From: Butyrivibrio sp.
GTDB lineage: Bacteria > Bacillota > Clostridia > Lachnospirales > Lachnospiraceae
NCBI GenBank assembly: GCA_017446685.1
Contig: JAFSQI010000059.1
Location: 1 to 34,999, forward strand
Direction of reading: 5' to 3'
Length of the DNA stretch: 34,999 nucleotides
The position numbers and the translations under genes were made by a program. Each line of letters starts with the position of its first letter. Position 1 is the stretch's first letter. Shown piece after piece: positions 15,149 to 24,829 of this stretch. The notes under the pieces were generated by a model. It searched no databases, was not told the DNA's origin, and saw only the letters and a program-made list of their open reading frames with translations.

Positions 15149-17382
15149 AATCTCACCTTTGTACCCTTTGTATCTCTGCTTGTTACTTTTAAATGTCCAA
15201 GCTCAAGTGTCTTATCATTATGCTCAATGGCTTTATCTTCCATGTCATTTAGATAGAACACATCTCTAATGTAATCATTTTTGCCCAGTCGCATACCGCG
15301 AACACCAACAGCAGCTTTCTTCTTTTCAGGTATGGTATCAACATAGAATCGCAAGAAGAATCCATCATAAGATCTTAAAACAACTGTTTTCTGCTCATGT
15401 AATATCTCTACGTTAACAACCTCATCATCATCCATAAGCTTTGTAGCTGCAACTGTTCGCTTGGAAACATCAAATTCGCCTCCATCAACGATCTTCATCA
15501 TGGACATCTTTGTTGTAAATACAACCCTATAGAGGTTTAAGTCTGATTGGCTTGCCGCAAGAACAATTGTTTCCTTTGACATATCAAAATTGCTGACATT
15601 ATCAATAGGAACGCCCTTATCTCGCATTTTTCCCTGCGGAAGATCCATAGCTTTTACTGTATGAAGATTACCGGTATTAGTAAAGAAACACACTTTTCCG
15701 GTATTCTTCATAACAAAAGAATACTTAAACTCACTTTGAATTGTCTCTTTATTCTTTTCATAGGTAGATGCATCAATAGTTTTAGCATATCCAAATCTAT
15801 CCATGATAAATGCTACATCTGTTTCTTCTACAGGCTTTTCTTCATATACGGCTGTTTCTCTGTTATCTATAACAGTCCTACGAGCCTGTTGAAATTCTTT
15901 TTTTACCTTGTTGAGTTCATTCTGGATAACCATAGACATAGAATCATGGCTTTCAAGAATATCCTCATATCTGTATATATTTGCAACTGTCTGCTCGTGC
16001 TCTTTAATAAGTGCATCAAGTTCAAGTCCTATAAGTTTATATAAGCGCATCTCAAGAATTGCATCAGCCTGAGCTTCTGTAAACATAAGCTGTGCAGCCA
16101 TCGCCTTTGACTCTCTGGACTTGAAATTAATTCCGTCAGTGACACCATTAACCAGGCAATTCTTTGCCATTGCTCTGTCTTTGGAGCCTCTTAAAATCTC
16201 AATAACAAGGTCAATAACATTGCATGCCTTGATAAGACCTTCCTGGATTTCTTTTCTTTCCTGTTCTTTTTTCAGTAAAGTATTATATTTTCTGGTATTT
16301 GTCTCAAACTGGAAATCAACACATGCCCGCATTATCTCTTTTAAAGACATTGTCTCAGGTCTTCCGTTATCAATAGCAAGCATATTTACGCCAAAAGTAT
16401 CTTCCAGCTTGGTCTTTTTGTAAAGAAGGTTAGTAAAATTCTCAACATCAGTATCCTTCTTTAGTTCAATAACAATTCTGATACCTTCTTTAGAGGACTG
16501 GTTAGAAATATCAACAATATCATTAGTAATCTTTTTCTCGGCAAGTTCAGCAACATCAGACATAAACTTACCAATACCCATACCTATCATCGTATATGGA
16601 ATTTCTGTCACAACAAGATTAATATGTCCGTTTTTACCTTTTTCAGTCTCAACCTTACCACGAATTTTTATTTTGCCGACACCGGTCTCATATATTTCAA
16701 GCAGCTCATCTTTATTGATCACTACTCCGCCTGTAGGAAAATCAGGTCCTTTAATGTATTTCATAAGATCCCTGGTAGTGAGCTGGTCATTTTGCATATA
16801 AGCAATTTCAGCATCGATAACTTCTGCCAGGTTGTGCGGCGGAGTACTAGTAGCCATACCTACCGCAATACCTTCTGAACCGTTTATAAGAAAATTAGGA
16901 ATTTTTACCGGTAATACAGAAGGTTCCTTTTCAGTCTCATCAAAATTTGGTACGAAATCAACAACATTTTTGTCGAGGTCCTCAAGGAAATTTTCCTGTG
17001 TTATCTTGGCAAGCCTAGCCTCAGTATATCGCATGGCAGCCTGAGGATCACCTTCAATGTTTCCGAAATTACCGTGACCATCGACCAAAGGAATAGATTT
17101 TTTAAAATCTTGTGTCATCACAACAAGACAGTCGTAAATTGAACTGTCACCGTGAGGATGATATTTACCCATGGTATCGCCGACAATTCTGGCACTTTTT
17201 CTATACGGTCTGTCAAATCTGATTCCAAGCTCAAACATATCATATAAAGTTCTGCGCTGAACAGGCTTAAGACCATCCCTTATATCCGGAAGTGCTCTGG
17301 CAACAATAACGCTCATGGCATAGTCTATAAAAGATTTCTGCATTACTTCCGAATACTCGGTCTTAATAATTCTATCTTCCAT
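15145..17382 (-). CDS. parC: Type II topoisomerase subunit A, topoisomerase IV-like
   Basis: DNA-cleaving subunit of a type II topoisomerase. The 745-aa protein has the breakage-reunion domain with catalytic Y119 in AAMRYTEARLA. The quinolone region HPHGDSSIYD keeps Ser80 and Asp84, the residues of sensitive wild-type enzymes. A coiled segment and a C-terminal beta-pinwheel follow (VGVRGMRLGKNDYI is one blade motif). I see no canonical GyrA box (QRRGGKG), which favours a ParC-type role, but Lachnospiraceae carry more than one such pair, so an alternative gyrase is possible. It lies 27 bases downstream of the B subunit, with an AAAGGAAA ribosome binding site. Confidence 0.85.
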   Translation of the reverse strand: MEDRIIKTEYSEVMQKSFIDYAMSVIVARALPDIRDGLKPVQRRTLYDMFELGIRFDRPYRKSARIVGDTMGKYHPHGDSSIYDCLVVMTQDFKKSIPLVDGHGNFGNIEGDPQAAMRYTEARLAKITQENFLEDLDKNVVDFVPNFDETEKEPSVLPVKIPNFLINGSEGIAVGMATSTPPHNLAEVIDAEIAYMQNDQLTTRDLMKYIKGPDFPTGGVVINKDELLEIYETGVGKIKIRGKVETEKGKNGHINLVVTEIPYTMIGMGIGKFMSDVAELAEKKITNDIVDISNQSSKEGIRIVIELKKDTDVENFTNLLYKKTKLEDTFGVNMLAIDNGRPETMSLKEIMRACVDFQFETNTRKYNTLLKKEQERKEIQEGLIKACNVIDLVIEILRGSKDRAMAKNCLVNGVTDGINFKSRESKAMAAQLMFTEAQADAILEMRLYKLIGLELDALIKEHEQTVANIYRYEDILESHDSMSMVIQNELNKVKKEFQQARRTVIDNRETAVYEEKPVEETDVAFIMDRFGYAKTIDASTYEKNKETIQSEFKYSFVMKNTGKVCFFTNTGNLHTVKAMDLPQGKMRDKGVPIDNVSNFDMSKETIVLAASQSDLNLYRVVFTTKMSMMKIVDGGEFDVSKRTVAATKLMDDDEVVNVEILHEQKTVVLRSYDGFFLRFYVDTIPEKKKAAVGVRGMRLGKNDYIRDVFYLNDMEDKAIEHNDKTLELGHLKVTSRDTKGTKVRL

Positions 17383-17409
17383 AATGTTTCCTTTAAAATT
17401 TCCGTTTTA

Positions 17410-19332
17410 TTAAATATCAAGCTCTGCATCAGTTGCATGCTGATGAATAAATTCTCTTCTTGGCGGAACATCCACACCCATCAGGAGTTCTGTCATCTGA
17501 GATGCCATCTTGGCATCCTCAATTTCAACCGCTTTCAATAGACGTCTTTCAGGATCAAGTGTAGTTTCCCAAAGCTGATCGGGATCCATTTCACCAAGGC
17601 CCTTATATCTTTGAAGAGTAAAATTACCTTTATGAGTTTTTCTGTATTTTGCAAGAGCACCATCATCATAAAGATATTCTTCTTTTCCTCTTGCAGGCAA
17701 AGCCTTATAAAGCGGAGGCATAGCAATGTAAACATGCCCCTGGAAAATAAGCTCAGGCATAAATCTATAGAACAATGTCAAAAGAAGTGTTGCAATATGT
17801 TCACCGTCTACATCGGCATCTGCCATTATAATAATCTTGTCATAGCGAAGTTTTGCAATATCAAAGTCATTACCATAGCCTTCAGAAAAGCCACAACCAA
17901 AAGCATTGATCATTGTCTTTATTTCAGCATTGGCGAGTACTTTATCAATACTTGCTTTTTCTACGTTAAGTATCTTACCTCTGATGGGAAGAATAGCCTG
18001 ATAATTTCTGTCTCTTGCCATCTTGGCACTACCACCGGCAGAATCACCCTCTACAATAAATATTTCGCACTTTGAAGCATCTTTGCTAATACAATTTGCG
18101 AGCTTACCGTTTGAGTCAAAAGAATACTTCTGCTTGGTAAGCATATTAGTCTTGGCTTTTTCTTCGGTTTTTCTAATTTTTGCAGCTTTCTCGGCACATC
18201 CGATGATTGCTTTCAATGTATCAAGATTTCTGTCAAAAAATCTGGTAACCTCTTCACCGGTTATCTTGGATACAACCTTTGCGGCATCCTGATTATCAAG
18301 CTTAGTCTTGGTCTGTCCCTCAAATCTCGGGTCCGGATGCTTGATTGAAACTACAGCAGTCATACCGTTTCTTACATCAGTGCCAGTAAAATTAACATCT
18401 TTTTCCTTTAAGATATTAAGTTCCCTTGCGTACTGATTGATTATATTTGTAAACATAGTCTTAAAACCGGTCAGATGTGTTTCACCTTCGGCATTATATA
18501 TGTTATTACAAAATCCAAGAACTTCTTCATGAAATTCATTAACATATTGGAAAGCAATCTCTACTTCAACACCATCACTTTCCCCACTAAAAGCAACAAC
18601 ATCATGAACAGCCTCTTTTGATTTGTTCATATCCTTAATAAAGCCAGTAATTCCATCCGGCTCATGATATTCAATATATTCCTCTACTCCCGGTCTCTTA
18701 TCCTGAAAAATAATAGTAAGACTAGGATTAAGATATGCGGTTTCATGAAGTCTGGATTTTATATCATCCTCTTTAAAACGAGTCTTTTCAAAGATTGTGT
18801 CATCCGGAAGGAAATTTATTTTGGTTCCTGTTTCCCTTGTAGTTCCCAATGGCTTCAAGAGACCGTTTTCAAGCTGTGTTGTAGGGATTCCTCTCTCATA
18901 GGAATCCTCATAAATATATCCATCTTTTTTTATACAAACGCTCATTCTGGTGGAAAGAGCGTTAACAACTGACGAACCGACACCGTGGAGACCACCACTT
19001 GTCTTATATGAATTATTATCGAATTTACCACCGGCATGAAGCATAGTAAGAACAACACGCTCAGCAGTTATGCCCTTGGCATGCATTCCTACAGGAATGC
19101 CTCTTCCGTTATCTTCAACAGTCGCTGATCCATCAGCTTCTAGTGTAACATGGATTTTTGTGCAGAAACCTGCAAGATGTTCGTCAACCGCATTGTCCAC
19201 AATTTCATAGACAAGGTGGTTGAGTCCCCTTGTAGTAACGCTTCCTATGTACATTCCAGGACGTTTTCTTACCGCTTCAAGTCCTTCTAGTACTGTAATA
19301 CTGGAAGCATCATATTGATCAAAAGACGCCAT
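17410..19332 (-). CDS. parE: Type II topoisomerase subunit B, topoisomerase IV-like
   Basis: ATPase subunit partnering the downstream subunit A. The 640-aa protein has a GHKL ATPase domain (catalytic E43 and N47 in YEIVDNAVDE, then VEDNGRGIPVGMH and GGKFDNNSYKTSGGLHGVGSS). It is followed by a transducer domain, the TOPRIM motifs FIVEGDSAGGSAK and IIMADADVDGEH, and a C-terminal YKGLGEMDPDQLWETTLDP. Length suits GyrB or ParE of Gram-positives; the choice of parE follows the pairing with a GyrA-box-lacking subunit. The ATG lies 45 bases after the DegV gene, and no terminator separates them. Confidence 0.88.
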   Translation of the reverse strand: MASFDQYDASSITVLEGLEAVRKRPGMYIGSVTTRGLNHLVYEIVDNAVDEHLAGFCTKIHVTLEADGSATVEDNGRGIPVGMHAKGITAERVVLTMLHAGGKFDNNSYKTSGGLHGVGSSVVNALSTRMSVCIKKDGYIYEDSYERGIPTTQLENGLLKPLGTTRETGTKINFLPDDTIFEKTRFKEDDIKSRLHETAYLNPSLTIIFQDKRPGVEEYIEYHEPDGITGFIKDMNKSKEAVHDVVAFSGESDGVEVEIAFQYVNEFHEEVLGFCNNIYNAEGETHLTGFKTMFTNIINQYARELNILKEKDVNFTGTDVRNGMTAVVSIKHPDPRFEGQTKTKLDNQDAAKVVSKITGEEVTRFFDRNLDTLKAIIGCAEKAAKIRKTEEKAKTNMLTKQKYSFDSNGKLANCISKDASKCEIFIVEGDSAGGSAKMARDRNYQAILPIRGKILNVEKASIDKVLANAEIKTMINAFGCGFSEGYGNDFDIAKLRYDKIIIMADADVDGEHIATLLLTLFYRFMPELIFQGHVYIAMPPLYKALPARGKEEYLYDDGALAKYRKTHKGNFTLQRYKGLGEMDPDQLWETTLDPERRLLKAVEIEDAKMASQMTELLMGVDVPPRREFIHQHATDAELDI

Positions 19333-19377
19333 GCTTTAAAACCCCTTTAACAAAACTAAAAATTTAAATAAATAAAA

Positions 19378-20247
19378 TCAAAAATGCAGTTTTCTTGTAA
19401 CTGTAACTGCAAGCGCACCCGGACCTATATGGCAGGCAACTGAAAGTGACAATGGATCCATGTGAATATCCATATCAGGAAATGCTTCCTGAACTTCCTT
19501 TTTCCAGTTGTTAGCTGCATCAATATCCTTGGTATATGCGCAGGAAATCCAATAATCTTTTGCTTCAAAGCCGCCAAAACGATTTTCTATATCAGCTTTG
19601 ATAGCATTTATCATTATATTCTTACCTTGATTACTGGTTCTTGCTTTTGCAAAAGCATCAAGTTTTTCACCCTGAATCTGCAATACCGGCTTAAGTCTTA
19701 AAAGAGTACCGAGCGCAGCGGCAGCAGGTGTAATTCTGCCACCTTTCTTAAGATAATGCAATGTATCAAGCATGATGTAAATGCTTGATTCAAATTTAGT
19801 TGCCATAAGCTTATCAACAATAGCTTCTGCTGATAAACCGGCATCTGCCATAGCCTTGGCATCAAGTGCAGACTGTCTCTGGGTAACAGATATTCTCTGA
19901 TTGTCTACCACAAAAACTTTTCCTTCATATTCTTCCTGCGCTATCATGATTGCACTCTGACAGGAACTTGATAAGCCGCTACTCATCGGAATATAAATAA
20001 TCTGATCATTATCCTCAAGTACTTTATCCCACATTGTCATAAGAGAATCCGGAGAAGGCTGGGATGTAGATACATTAGCATCTTCTGCCAATTTCTGATA
20101 GAACTGCTCCTGTGTCAGGTTAATATCTTCAAAATAGTCTTCATCATTGATTCTAAAAGGCATTGGAATTACATGAATGCCAAGCTGTTCAGCCTGAGTT
20201 TGAGTCACGCCGCTGTTGCTATCAGTTACTATTGCAATTTTAGACAT
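19378..20247 (-). CDS. DegV family fatty-acid-binding protein (FakB type)
   Basis: Binds a fatty acid and presents it to a FakA-type kinase for phosphorylation, feeding acyl-phosphate into phospholipid synthesis. The 289-aa protein starts MSKIAIVTDSNSGVTQTQAE and has the lipid-binding motifs TSQPSPDS and MSSGLSSSCQSA, then GGRITPAAAALGTLLRLKP. It closes with ACHIGPGALAVTV. The start at 20247 was chosen over an in-frame ATG at 20340 because AGGTG stands before it and family members begin at this point; the longer version would also overlap recG. A FakA-type gene lies 2.2 kb upstream across recG, so the two may be partners. Confidence 0.9.
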   Translation of the reverse strand: MSKIAIVTDSNSGVTQTQAEQLGIHVIPMPFRINDEDYFEDINLTQEQFYQKLAEDANVSTSQPSPDSLMTMWDKVLEDNDQIIYIPMSSGLSSSCQSAIMIAQEEYEGKVFVVDNQRISVTQRQSALDAKAMADAGLSAEAIVDKLMATKFESSIYIMLDTLHYLKKGGRITPAAAALGTLLRLKPVLQIQGEKLDAFAKARTSNQGKNIMINAIKADIENRFGGFEAKDYWISCAYTKDIDAANNWKKEVQEAFPDMDIHMDPLSLSVACHIGPGALAVTVTRKLHF

Positions 20248-20320
20248 ATATTCACACCTGCCAGCAAAAAAGCCGACAATCCTCCTATAAAAAAATACTA
20301 CAACTAAGCTTATCTTACTT

Positions 20321-22390
20321 TTATAATGTTGTAAAGTCAAAAAAATTTGCCGATTTAGGGGCTAAAATTTGTTTCATTACACGATGTTGTGGAAGCAATA
20401 AATCAGGATCCATCGCTAAAATTCTGTCAGCATCCATGGCAGACTCTTTTACCAGATCAGCATCATGATAAATATCACCAACCTTAAATCCAAGCTCACC
20501 ACTTTGCCTTACACCGAATAAATCTCCGGGTCCTCGCTGTCTTAAATCTTCTTCAGCAATTTTAAAACCATCATTGGATTTATTCATAATATCTAGTCGC
20601 TGTATCGCATCCTTACTCTCAGATGTATTAAGGAAAATGCAATATGATTGATGTTCTCCGCGGCCAACTCTTCCTCTTAACTGGTGAAGCTGGGAAAGTC
20701 CGAATCTTTCTGCATTTTCAATCATCATAACTGTAGCATTCGGAACATTGATTCCAACCTCAATAACTGTTGTTGACACCAGCACATCAATTTCTTTCCT
20801 TGCAAAAGAATCCATTATAGCATCCTTTTGCGCTGGTTTCATTTTTCCATGAAGCATTTCAACATTAATTGATTGAGGCAAATTACTTCTGAGCTTTTCT
20901 GTATAATCCATAACATTTTCTACTCCGTCAAGCTCGCCTTCTTCAATCATAGGACATATTACATATGCCTGTCTTCCTGCTTCAATTTGATTTTGAATAA
21001 ATTTATAGGCCTTAGGTCGATAGTCTGTACCAACCACACAGTTTTTAATCGGAAGTCTTCCTCCGGGAAGCTCATTAATTATCGATATATGAAGATCTCC
21101 ATATAATATTATTGCAAGTGTTCTCGGGATAGGTGTGGCGCTCATTGCAAGAACATGCGTATTTTCGCCTTTTCCTGCCAATGCTTCTCTTTGTCTTACG
21201 CCAAATCTGTGCTGCTCATCAGTAACTACAACTGCAAGATTTTTGTAATTTACTTTTTCCTGAATAAGAGCATTTGTACCGATAATACAATTTGCTTCAC
21301 CTTCACTTATAAGACGGTAAGCTTCTCTTTTTTCTTTAGCAGTAAGAGCACCTGTTAAAAGAACAGGACGCAAAGATTTAATTTCATAATTTTCTATGAT
21401 TTCCTTAAAGCTTTCATAATGCTGAGCTGCCAAAACCTCAGTCGGTGCCATAAGCGCACCCTGATATCCGTTAGCTGCACAGGTAAGGAGCGTCAAAAGA
21501 GCTACAATAGTCTTACCTGATCCCACATCTCCTTGAATAAGTCGATTCATAACATGCTTACTGCCAAGATCATTTTTTATATCATTCCATGCGGAAATCT
21601 GGGCATTTGTAAGTTTGTACGGAAGCCTGTCAAGCAAAGCATCAGCCTCTGAAGATTCATCCATTGGAAATGTATTAATTATTTCATCAGAATTTTGTTT
21701 TAACAAACGAAGTTTTAAAACAAAAAGCAAAAATTCATTATACGCAAGTCTCCTTCTAGCTTTTTCAAGTTTTTCAGAATTTTGAGGGAAATGAATTTCT
21801 CTAACAGCATCAGAAAAAGATATTAACTCAAGGCGCTTTAGAATATCATCCGGCACAAATTCTTCGATAGCGCCAACATTCATAATAGCCTGATTTACTG
21901 CTTTTATAACTGCATTATTAGTAAGCCCCTTAACAAGAGGATATCTTGGCTGCATTGTTCCCATTAGTGCTGCATATTCTTCGGATTTATACATTTTGGG
22001 CTGATCCATAGTAAAAAAACTGCCTTTTTTTTGAACCATTCCCCTAAATATATATGTTGTCCCAGGCTTTAATGAACTCGCAAGATAAGGAGCATTAAAA
22101 TATGTAATTTTAACTTTACCGGTCTGATCTGCTGCTTCAAATGCAACTATGGAGAGTTTTCTGACATGACGTCTTGCAATATTACCTACAATTGTAAGTT
22201 TACAGGCACAGACCAATCCGCTTTTCAAATCGCATACTGCAAGTGGTGTGTCAAAAGTATCATAGGCACGAGGATAATAAGTAAGAAGATCTTCGCATGT
22301 AAAAACTCCGCACTTTTCAAAAAGCTTAGCTGTTTTTTCTCCTATCCCCTTTAGATTTATAATATTTTCCTCTAAAAAACGTCTGTCCAT
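20321..22390 (-). CDS. recG: ATP-dependent DNA helicase RecG
   Basis: Remodels stalled replication forks and branch-migrates Holliday junctions. The 689-aa protein has an N-terminal wedge/OB domain (about residues 1-240, with GIGEKTAKLFEKCGV and TYYPRAYD) and two RecA-like helicase domains. Walker A is RLIQGDVGSGKT, the DEQH box is VVVTDEQHRFGVRQR, and motif III is AMSATPIPRTLA. Motif VI is QLHQLRGRVGRGEHQSYC. The C-terminal signature EEDLRQRGPGDLFGVRQSG is typical of RecG. It stands just downstream of a terminator-like hairpin after the FakA-type gene. Confidence 0.97.
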   Translation of the reverse strand: MDRRFLEENIINLKGIGEKTAKLFEKCGVFTCEDLLTYYPRAYDTFDTPLAVCDLKSGLVCACKLTIVGNIARRHVRKLSIVAFEAADQTGKVKITYFNAPYLASSLKPGTTYIFRGMVQKKGSFFTMDQPKMYKSEEYAALMGTMQPRYPLVKGLTNNAVIKAVNQAIMNVGAIEEFVPDDILKRLELISFSDAVREIHFPQNSEKLEKARRRLAYNEFLLFVLKLRLLKQNSDEIINTFPMDESSEADALLDRLPYKLTNAQISAWNDIKNDLGSKHVMNRLIQGDVGSGKTIVALLTLLTCAANGYQGALMAPTEVLAAQHYESFKEIIENYEIKSLRPVLLTGALTAKEKREAYRLISEGEANCIIGTNALIQEKVNYKNLAVVVTDEQHRFGVRQREALAGKGENTHVLAMSATPIPRTLAIILYGDLHISIINELPGGRLPIKNCVVGTDYRPKAYKFIQNQIEAGRQAYVICPMIEEGELDGVENVMDYTEKLRSNLPQSINVEMLHGKMKPAQKDAIMDSFARKEIDVLVSTTVIEVGINVPNATVMMIENAERFGLSQLHQLRGRVGRGEHQSYCIFLNTSESKDAIQRLDIMNKSNDGFKIAEEDLRQRGPGDLFGVRQSGELGFKVGDIYHDADLVKESAMDADRILAMDPDLLLPQHRVMKQILAPKSANFFDFTTL

Positions 22391-22403
22391 ATTTTTACTC
22401 CAA

Positions 22404-22431
22404 AATAAAAGCCAGGCATAATTGCCCGGCT
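22404..22431 (-). terminator. Terminator-like hairpin between the FakA-type gene and recG
   Basis: On the minus strand AGCCGGGCA and TGCCTGGCT form a 9-bp stem (one G-U pair) around a 4-base loop at 22410-22431. TTTTATTTT follows. It begins 7 bases after the stop codon at 22439. The recG ribosome binding site (TTTTGGAG) follows at once, so recG must be reached by read-through or by an unseen promoter inside the upstream gene. Confidence 0.7.
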
Positions 22432-22438
22432 CTTAATA

Positions 22439-24211
22439 TCACTCGGCAGAAATAATATAATAATAAATCGGCTGTCCACCAAATTGTATTTCCACATCGC
22501 ACTGAGGATATTTTTCAGATATCTTTGCGCCTAATGCCTCAGCGTCCTGTTCGCTAACTTCATCACCATAGAACACACTGATAAGCTCAAGGTCATCGTT
22601 CATCATCTTATCAAGCATATCTGCAGCAACATCTGAAATCTCTGCTCCAACAGAAAGAATTCCGCTGTCTCCGATTCCCATATAATCTCCCTGCTTGATC
22701 TGTACATCATCAATGACTGTATCTCTTACGGCATATGTAACTTCACCAGTATTTACTGTTTCCAAAGCTTCTGTCATTGCAGAAATTACATCATCAAGAG
22801 GTGACTCAGGAACATAATTAATCATAGCAGTAATGCCCTGAGGAACAGTTTTTGAAGGAACTACAACAATCTTTTTATATGAATCTGAATCTTCTGACAT
22901 GATTGCTGCCTGATTAGCTGCAAGAATAATATTCTTGTTGTTTGGAAGTACAATAACTGTATCAGCATTTACTTTGTCTACAGCATCCATAATATCAGCT
23001 GTACTTGGATTCATGGTCTGACCGCCTTCTATAACATAGTCAACACCTAACCCTCTGAAAATATCAGCAAGTCCACTACCAGCACAAACTGTAACAAAAC
23101 CGATTTCTTTATGAGGTGTTTCCGCAGCCTTTTCTTCTATATCAAGTTCAACCTTATCGCCAAGAGGAATATCATCTCCCGGAAGATATGTTGGAGTAAG
23201 CTCAGCAGCACCATTTATTTCTGTTTTGATTTCAGCCCATGAACCATCTGTATTTTCATGAAAAAGCTTTTCTCTATGCTCCATTCTCATGTTGTCAATT
23301 TTCATATTTGAAAGCTGACCATACATAAGCGCTCTCTGGATGGCAAGACCAGGATCATTAGAATGAACATGTACCTTACAGATTTCATCATCAGCAACCA
23401 TAACAATACTGTCACCTATTGACTCCAAAAAGCCCTTGAAATCTATTTCCTGCTTAACATTCAGAGGTTTGTTCAAAAGGACAATAAATTCAGTGCAATA
23501 TCCAAATTTGATTTCTTCCTCTTTTGGCTCTGATTTTGTCTTTGCACCGGGAGTGACCTGCTCTTCAGAAATAGAGAGATCAATCTCTTTTCCGAGATAT
23601 CCATCAAATGCACCTTTAAGTACCTGAACAAGTCCCTGTCCGCCTGAATCAACTACGCCGGCCTGTTTGAGTACAGGAAGCATATCGGGTGTCTTTGCAA
23701 GAACCTCCTCAGCATATTTGATAACCTCAATGCAGAAGGTCTCAATATCTGTTGTTCCTTCGATAGCAAGTTCATGTGCCTTTTCACTTGCTCCCTTGGC
23801 AACTGTAAGGATTGTTCCTTCCTTGGGCTTCATAACAGCCTTATAAGCAGTTTCAACTGCCTTTTCAAATGCCTCACCAAGCACTTTGACATCAATTTCA
23901 TCATGTGTTTTAACAACCTTTGTGAAGCCACGAAGCAACTGTGACAAAATAACTCCGGAGGTACCTCTTGCGCCTCTCAGTGAGCCAGATGAAATAGCTT
24001 TACAAATCGCTTCCATATTGGCACTGTCGCCAAGATTGCTAACCTCTTTGGCAGCAGACATGATAGTCATAGTCATATTTGTGCCTGTATCTCCATCAGG
24101 AACAGGAAAAACATTAAGCTCGTTTATCCACTCTTTCTTTGCCTCAAGATTCTTGGCACCTGTCAAAAACATTTTAGACAGCATCTTTGCGTCTATACAA
24201 TTGTTACTCAA
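22439..24211 (-). CDS. fakA: Fatty acid kinase catalytic subunit (DAK2 domain, YloV/FakA type)
   Basis: Phosphorylates fatty acids bound to DegV/FakB proteins so that exogenous or recycled acyl chains can enter phospholipids. The 590-aa product has an N-terminal DhaL/DAK2 ATP-binding domain (VFPVPDGDTGTNMTMT with Mg-binding D39 and D41, then GSLRGARGTSGVILSQLLRG). A middle domain and a C-terminal DegV-like part (FVTVCAGSGLADIFRGLGVDY) follow. The start is TTG at 24209-24211, with AGGAGG 8 bases upstream. It follows the Asp23/Gls24 gene, the same order as yloU-yloV in Bacillus, divergent from rpmB. Confidence 0.9.
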   Translation of the reverse strand: MSNNCIDAKMLSKMFLTGAKNLEAKKEWINELNVFPVPDGDTGTNMTMTIMSAAKEVSNLGDSANMEAICKAISSGSLRGARGTSGVILSQLLRGFTKVVKTHDEIDVKVLGEAFEKAVETAYKAVMKPKEGTILTVAKGASEKAHELAIEGTTDIETFCIEVIKYAEEVLAKTPDMLPVLKQAGVVDSGGQGLVQVLKGAFDGYLGKEIDLSISEEQVTPGAKTKSEPKEEEIKFGYCTEFIVLLNKPLNVKQEIDFKGFLESIGDSIVMVADDEICKVHVHSNDPGLAIQRALMYGQLSNMKIDNMRMEHREKLFHENTDGSWAEIKTEINGAAELTPTYLPGDDIPLGDKVELDIEEKAAETPHKEIGFVTVCAGSGLADIFRGLGVDYVIEGGQTMNPSTADIMDAVDKVNADTVIVLPNNKNIILAANQAAIMSEDSDSYKKIVVVPSKTVPQGITAMINYVPESPLDDVISAMTEALETVNTGEVTYAVRDTVIDDVQIKQGDYMGIGDSGILSVGAEISDVAADMLDKMMNDDLELISVFYGDEVSEQDAEALGAKISEKYPQCDVEIQFGGQPIYYYIISAE

Positions 24212-24279
24212 AATTAAATCCTCCTAGAACTGCAATCGATTAGGATCCTGCAAAGCATCCAATAATATGTCTTAATACA

Positions 24280-24642
24280 TTAATCTATAACACGGACGCC
24301 TTCAATGTAGATGTTAATCTTCTCGATTTCAAGCCCCGTAAATTCCTCTACTTTATATTTAACAGTACTGATAAGATTATCAGATACTGCAGAAATACTA
24401 ACTCCATATGCAACTATAACATGAAAGTCAAGTTTGAGTTTATTGTCATCATCAAGCGTAACATTAATTCCTCTTGTCATGGAATCAAGCTTAAGCAGGC
24501 TTACAAGTCCGTCCTTGACATTAACGTTAGCCATTCCTACGATTCCAAAGCACTCCATAGCAACTGCACCGGCATACTGGGCAATTACTTCATTATCAAT
24601 AGAAATATTTCCCATGTGCGTGTTCATCACTGAAGCCTTCAT
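24280..24642 (-). CDS. Asp23/Gls24 family envelope stress protein
   Basis: Small alkaline-shock-type protein, usually found at the membrane in Gram-positives and linked to envelope homeostasis. The 120-aa product has the family pattern VIAQYAGAVAMECFGIVGMA, a central beta part (FHVIVAYGVSISAVSDNLIS) and the closing EIEKINIYIEGVRV. I chose the ATG at 24642, which is preceded by AAGGAGG, rather than the frame opening at 24714, which would start inside the promoter. It pairs with the FakA-type gene downstream and is divergent from rpmB, an arrangement conserved in Firmicutes. Confidence 0.92.
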   Translation of the reverse strand: MKASVMNTHMGNISIDNEVIAQYAGAVAMECFGIVGMANVNVKDGLVSLLKLDSMTRGINVTLDDDNKLKLDFHVIVAYGVSISAVSDNLISTVKYKVEEFTGLEIEKINIYIEGVRVID

Positions 24643-24684
24643 ATAATACCTCCTTAATGCGTTTTTTCGCATACATATAGTATT

Positions 24685-24714
24685 ATAATAGCAGTTTAAT
24701 AAAAAATAAAGCAA
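24685..24714 (-). promoter_or_regulatory. Promoter of the asp23-fakA transcription unit
   Basis: On the minus strand TTGCTT (24709-24714) and TATTAT (24685-24690) are 18 bases apart. A TG dinucleotide one base before the -10 makes an extended -10. A small hairpin, ATGCG with CGCAT around six A, lies at 24657-24672 in the leader, before the AAGGAGG ribosome binding site. Confidence 0.6.
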
Positions 24715-24732
24715 GTTTTTTCAAGAATTTAC

Positions 24733-24761
24733 TTGCAATTATTTTTAGTATCTGCTAAGAT
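24733..24761 (+). promoter_or_regulatory. Promoter of rpmB
   Basis: TTGCAA (24733-24738) and TAAGAT (24756-24761) are 17 bases apart, giving a start near 24768 and a leader of about 60 bases. The leader contains a perfect 12-bp palindrome, GGAAATATTTCC (24773-24784), which could be a regulator site or a short hairpin. Confidence 0.65.
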
Positions 24762-24829
24762 ATCACTGTTGTGGAAATATTTCCGCAAAAAATCAGTAAA
24801 AATTACATGGCTTATAAGGAGGTGTCAAA

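Noticed and set aside
20248-20340. N-terminal extension of the DegV-family protein
   Set aside because: It overlaps recG and adds residues not seen in the family; MSKIAIVTDSNSG at 20247 has a ribosome binding site.
24643-24714. N-terminal extension of the Asp23/Gls24 protein
   Set aside because: It would begin inside the predicted promoter; the ATG at 24642 has AAGGAGG directly upstream.
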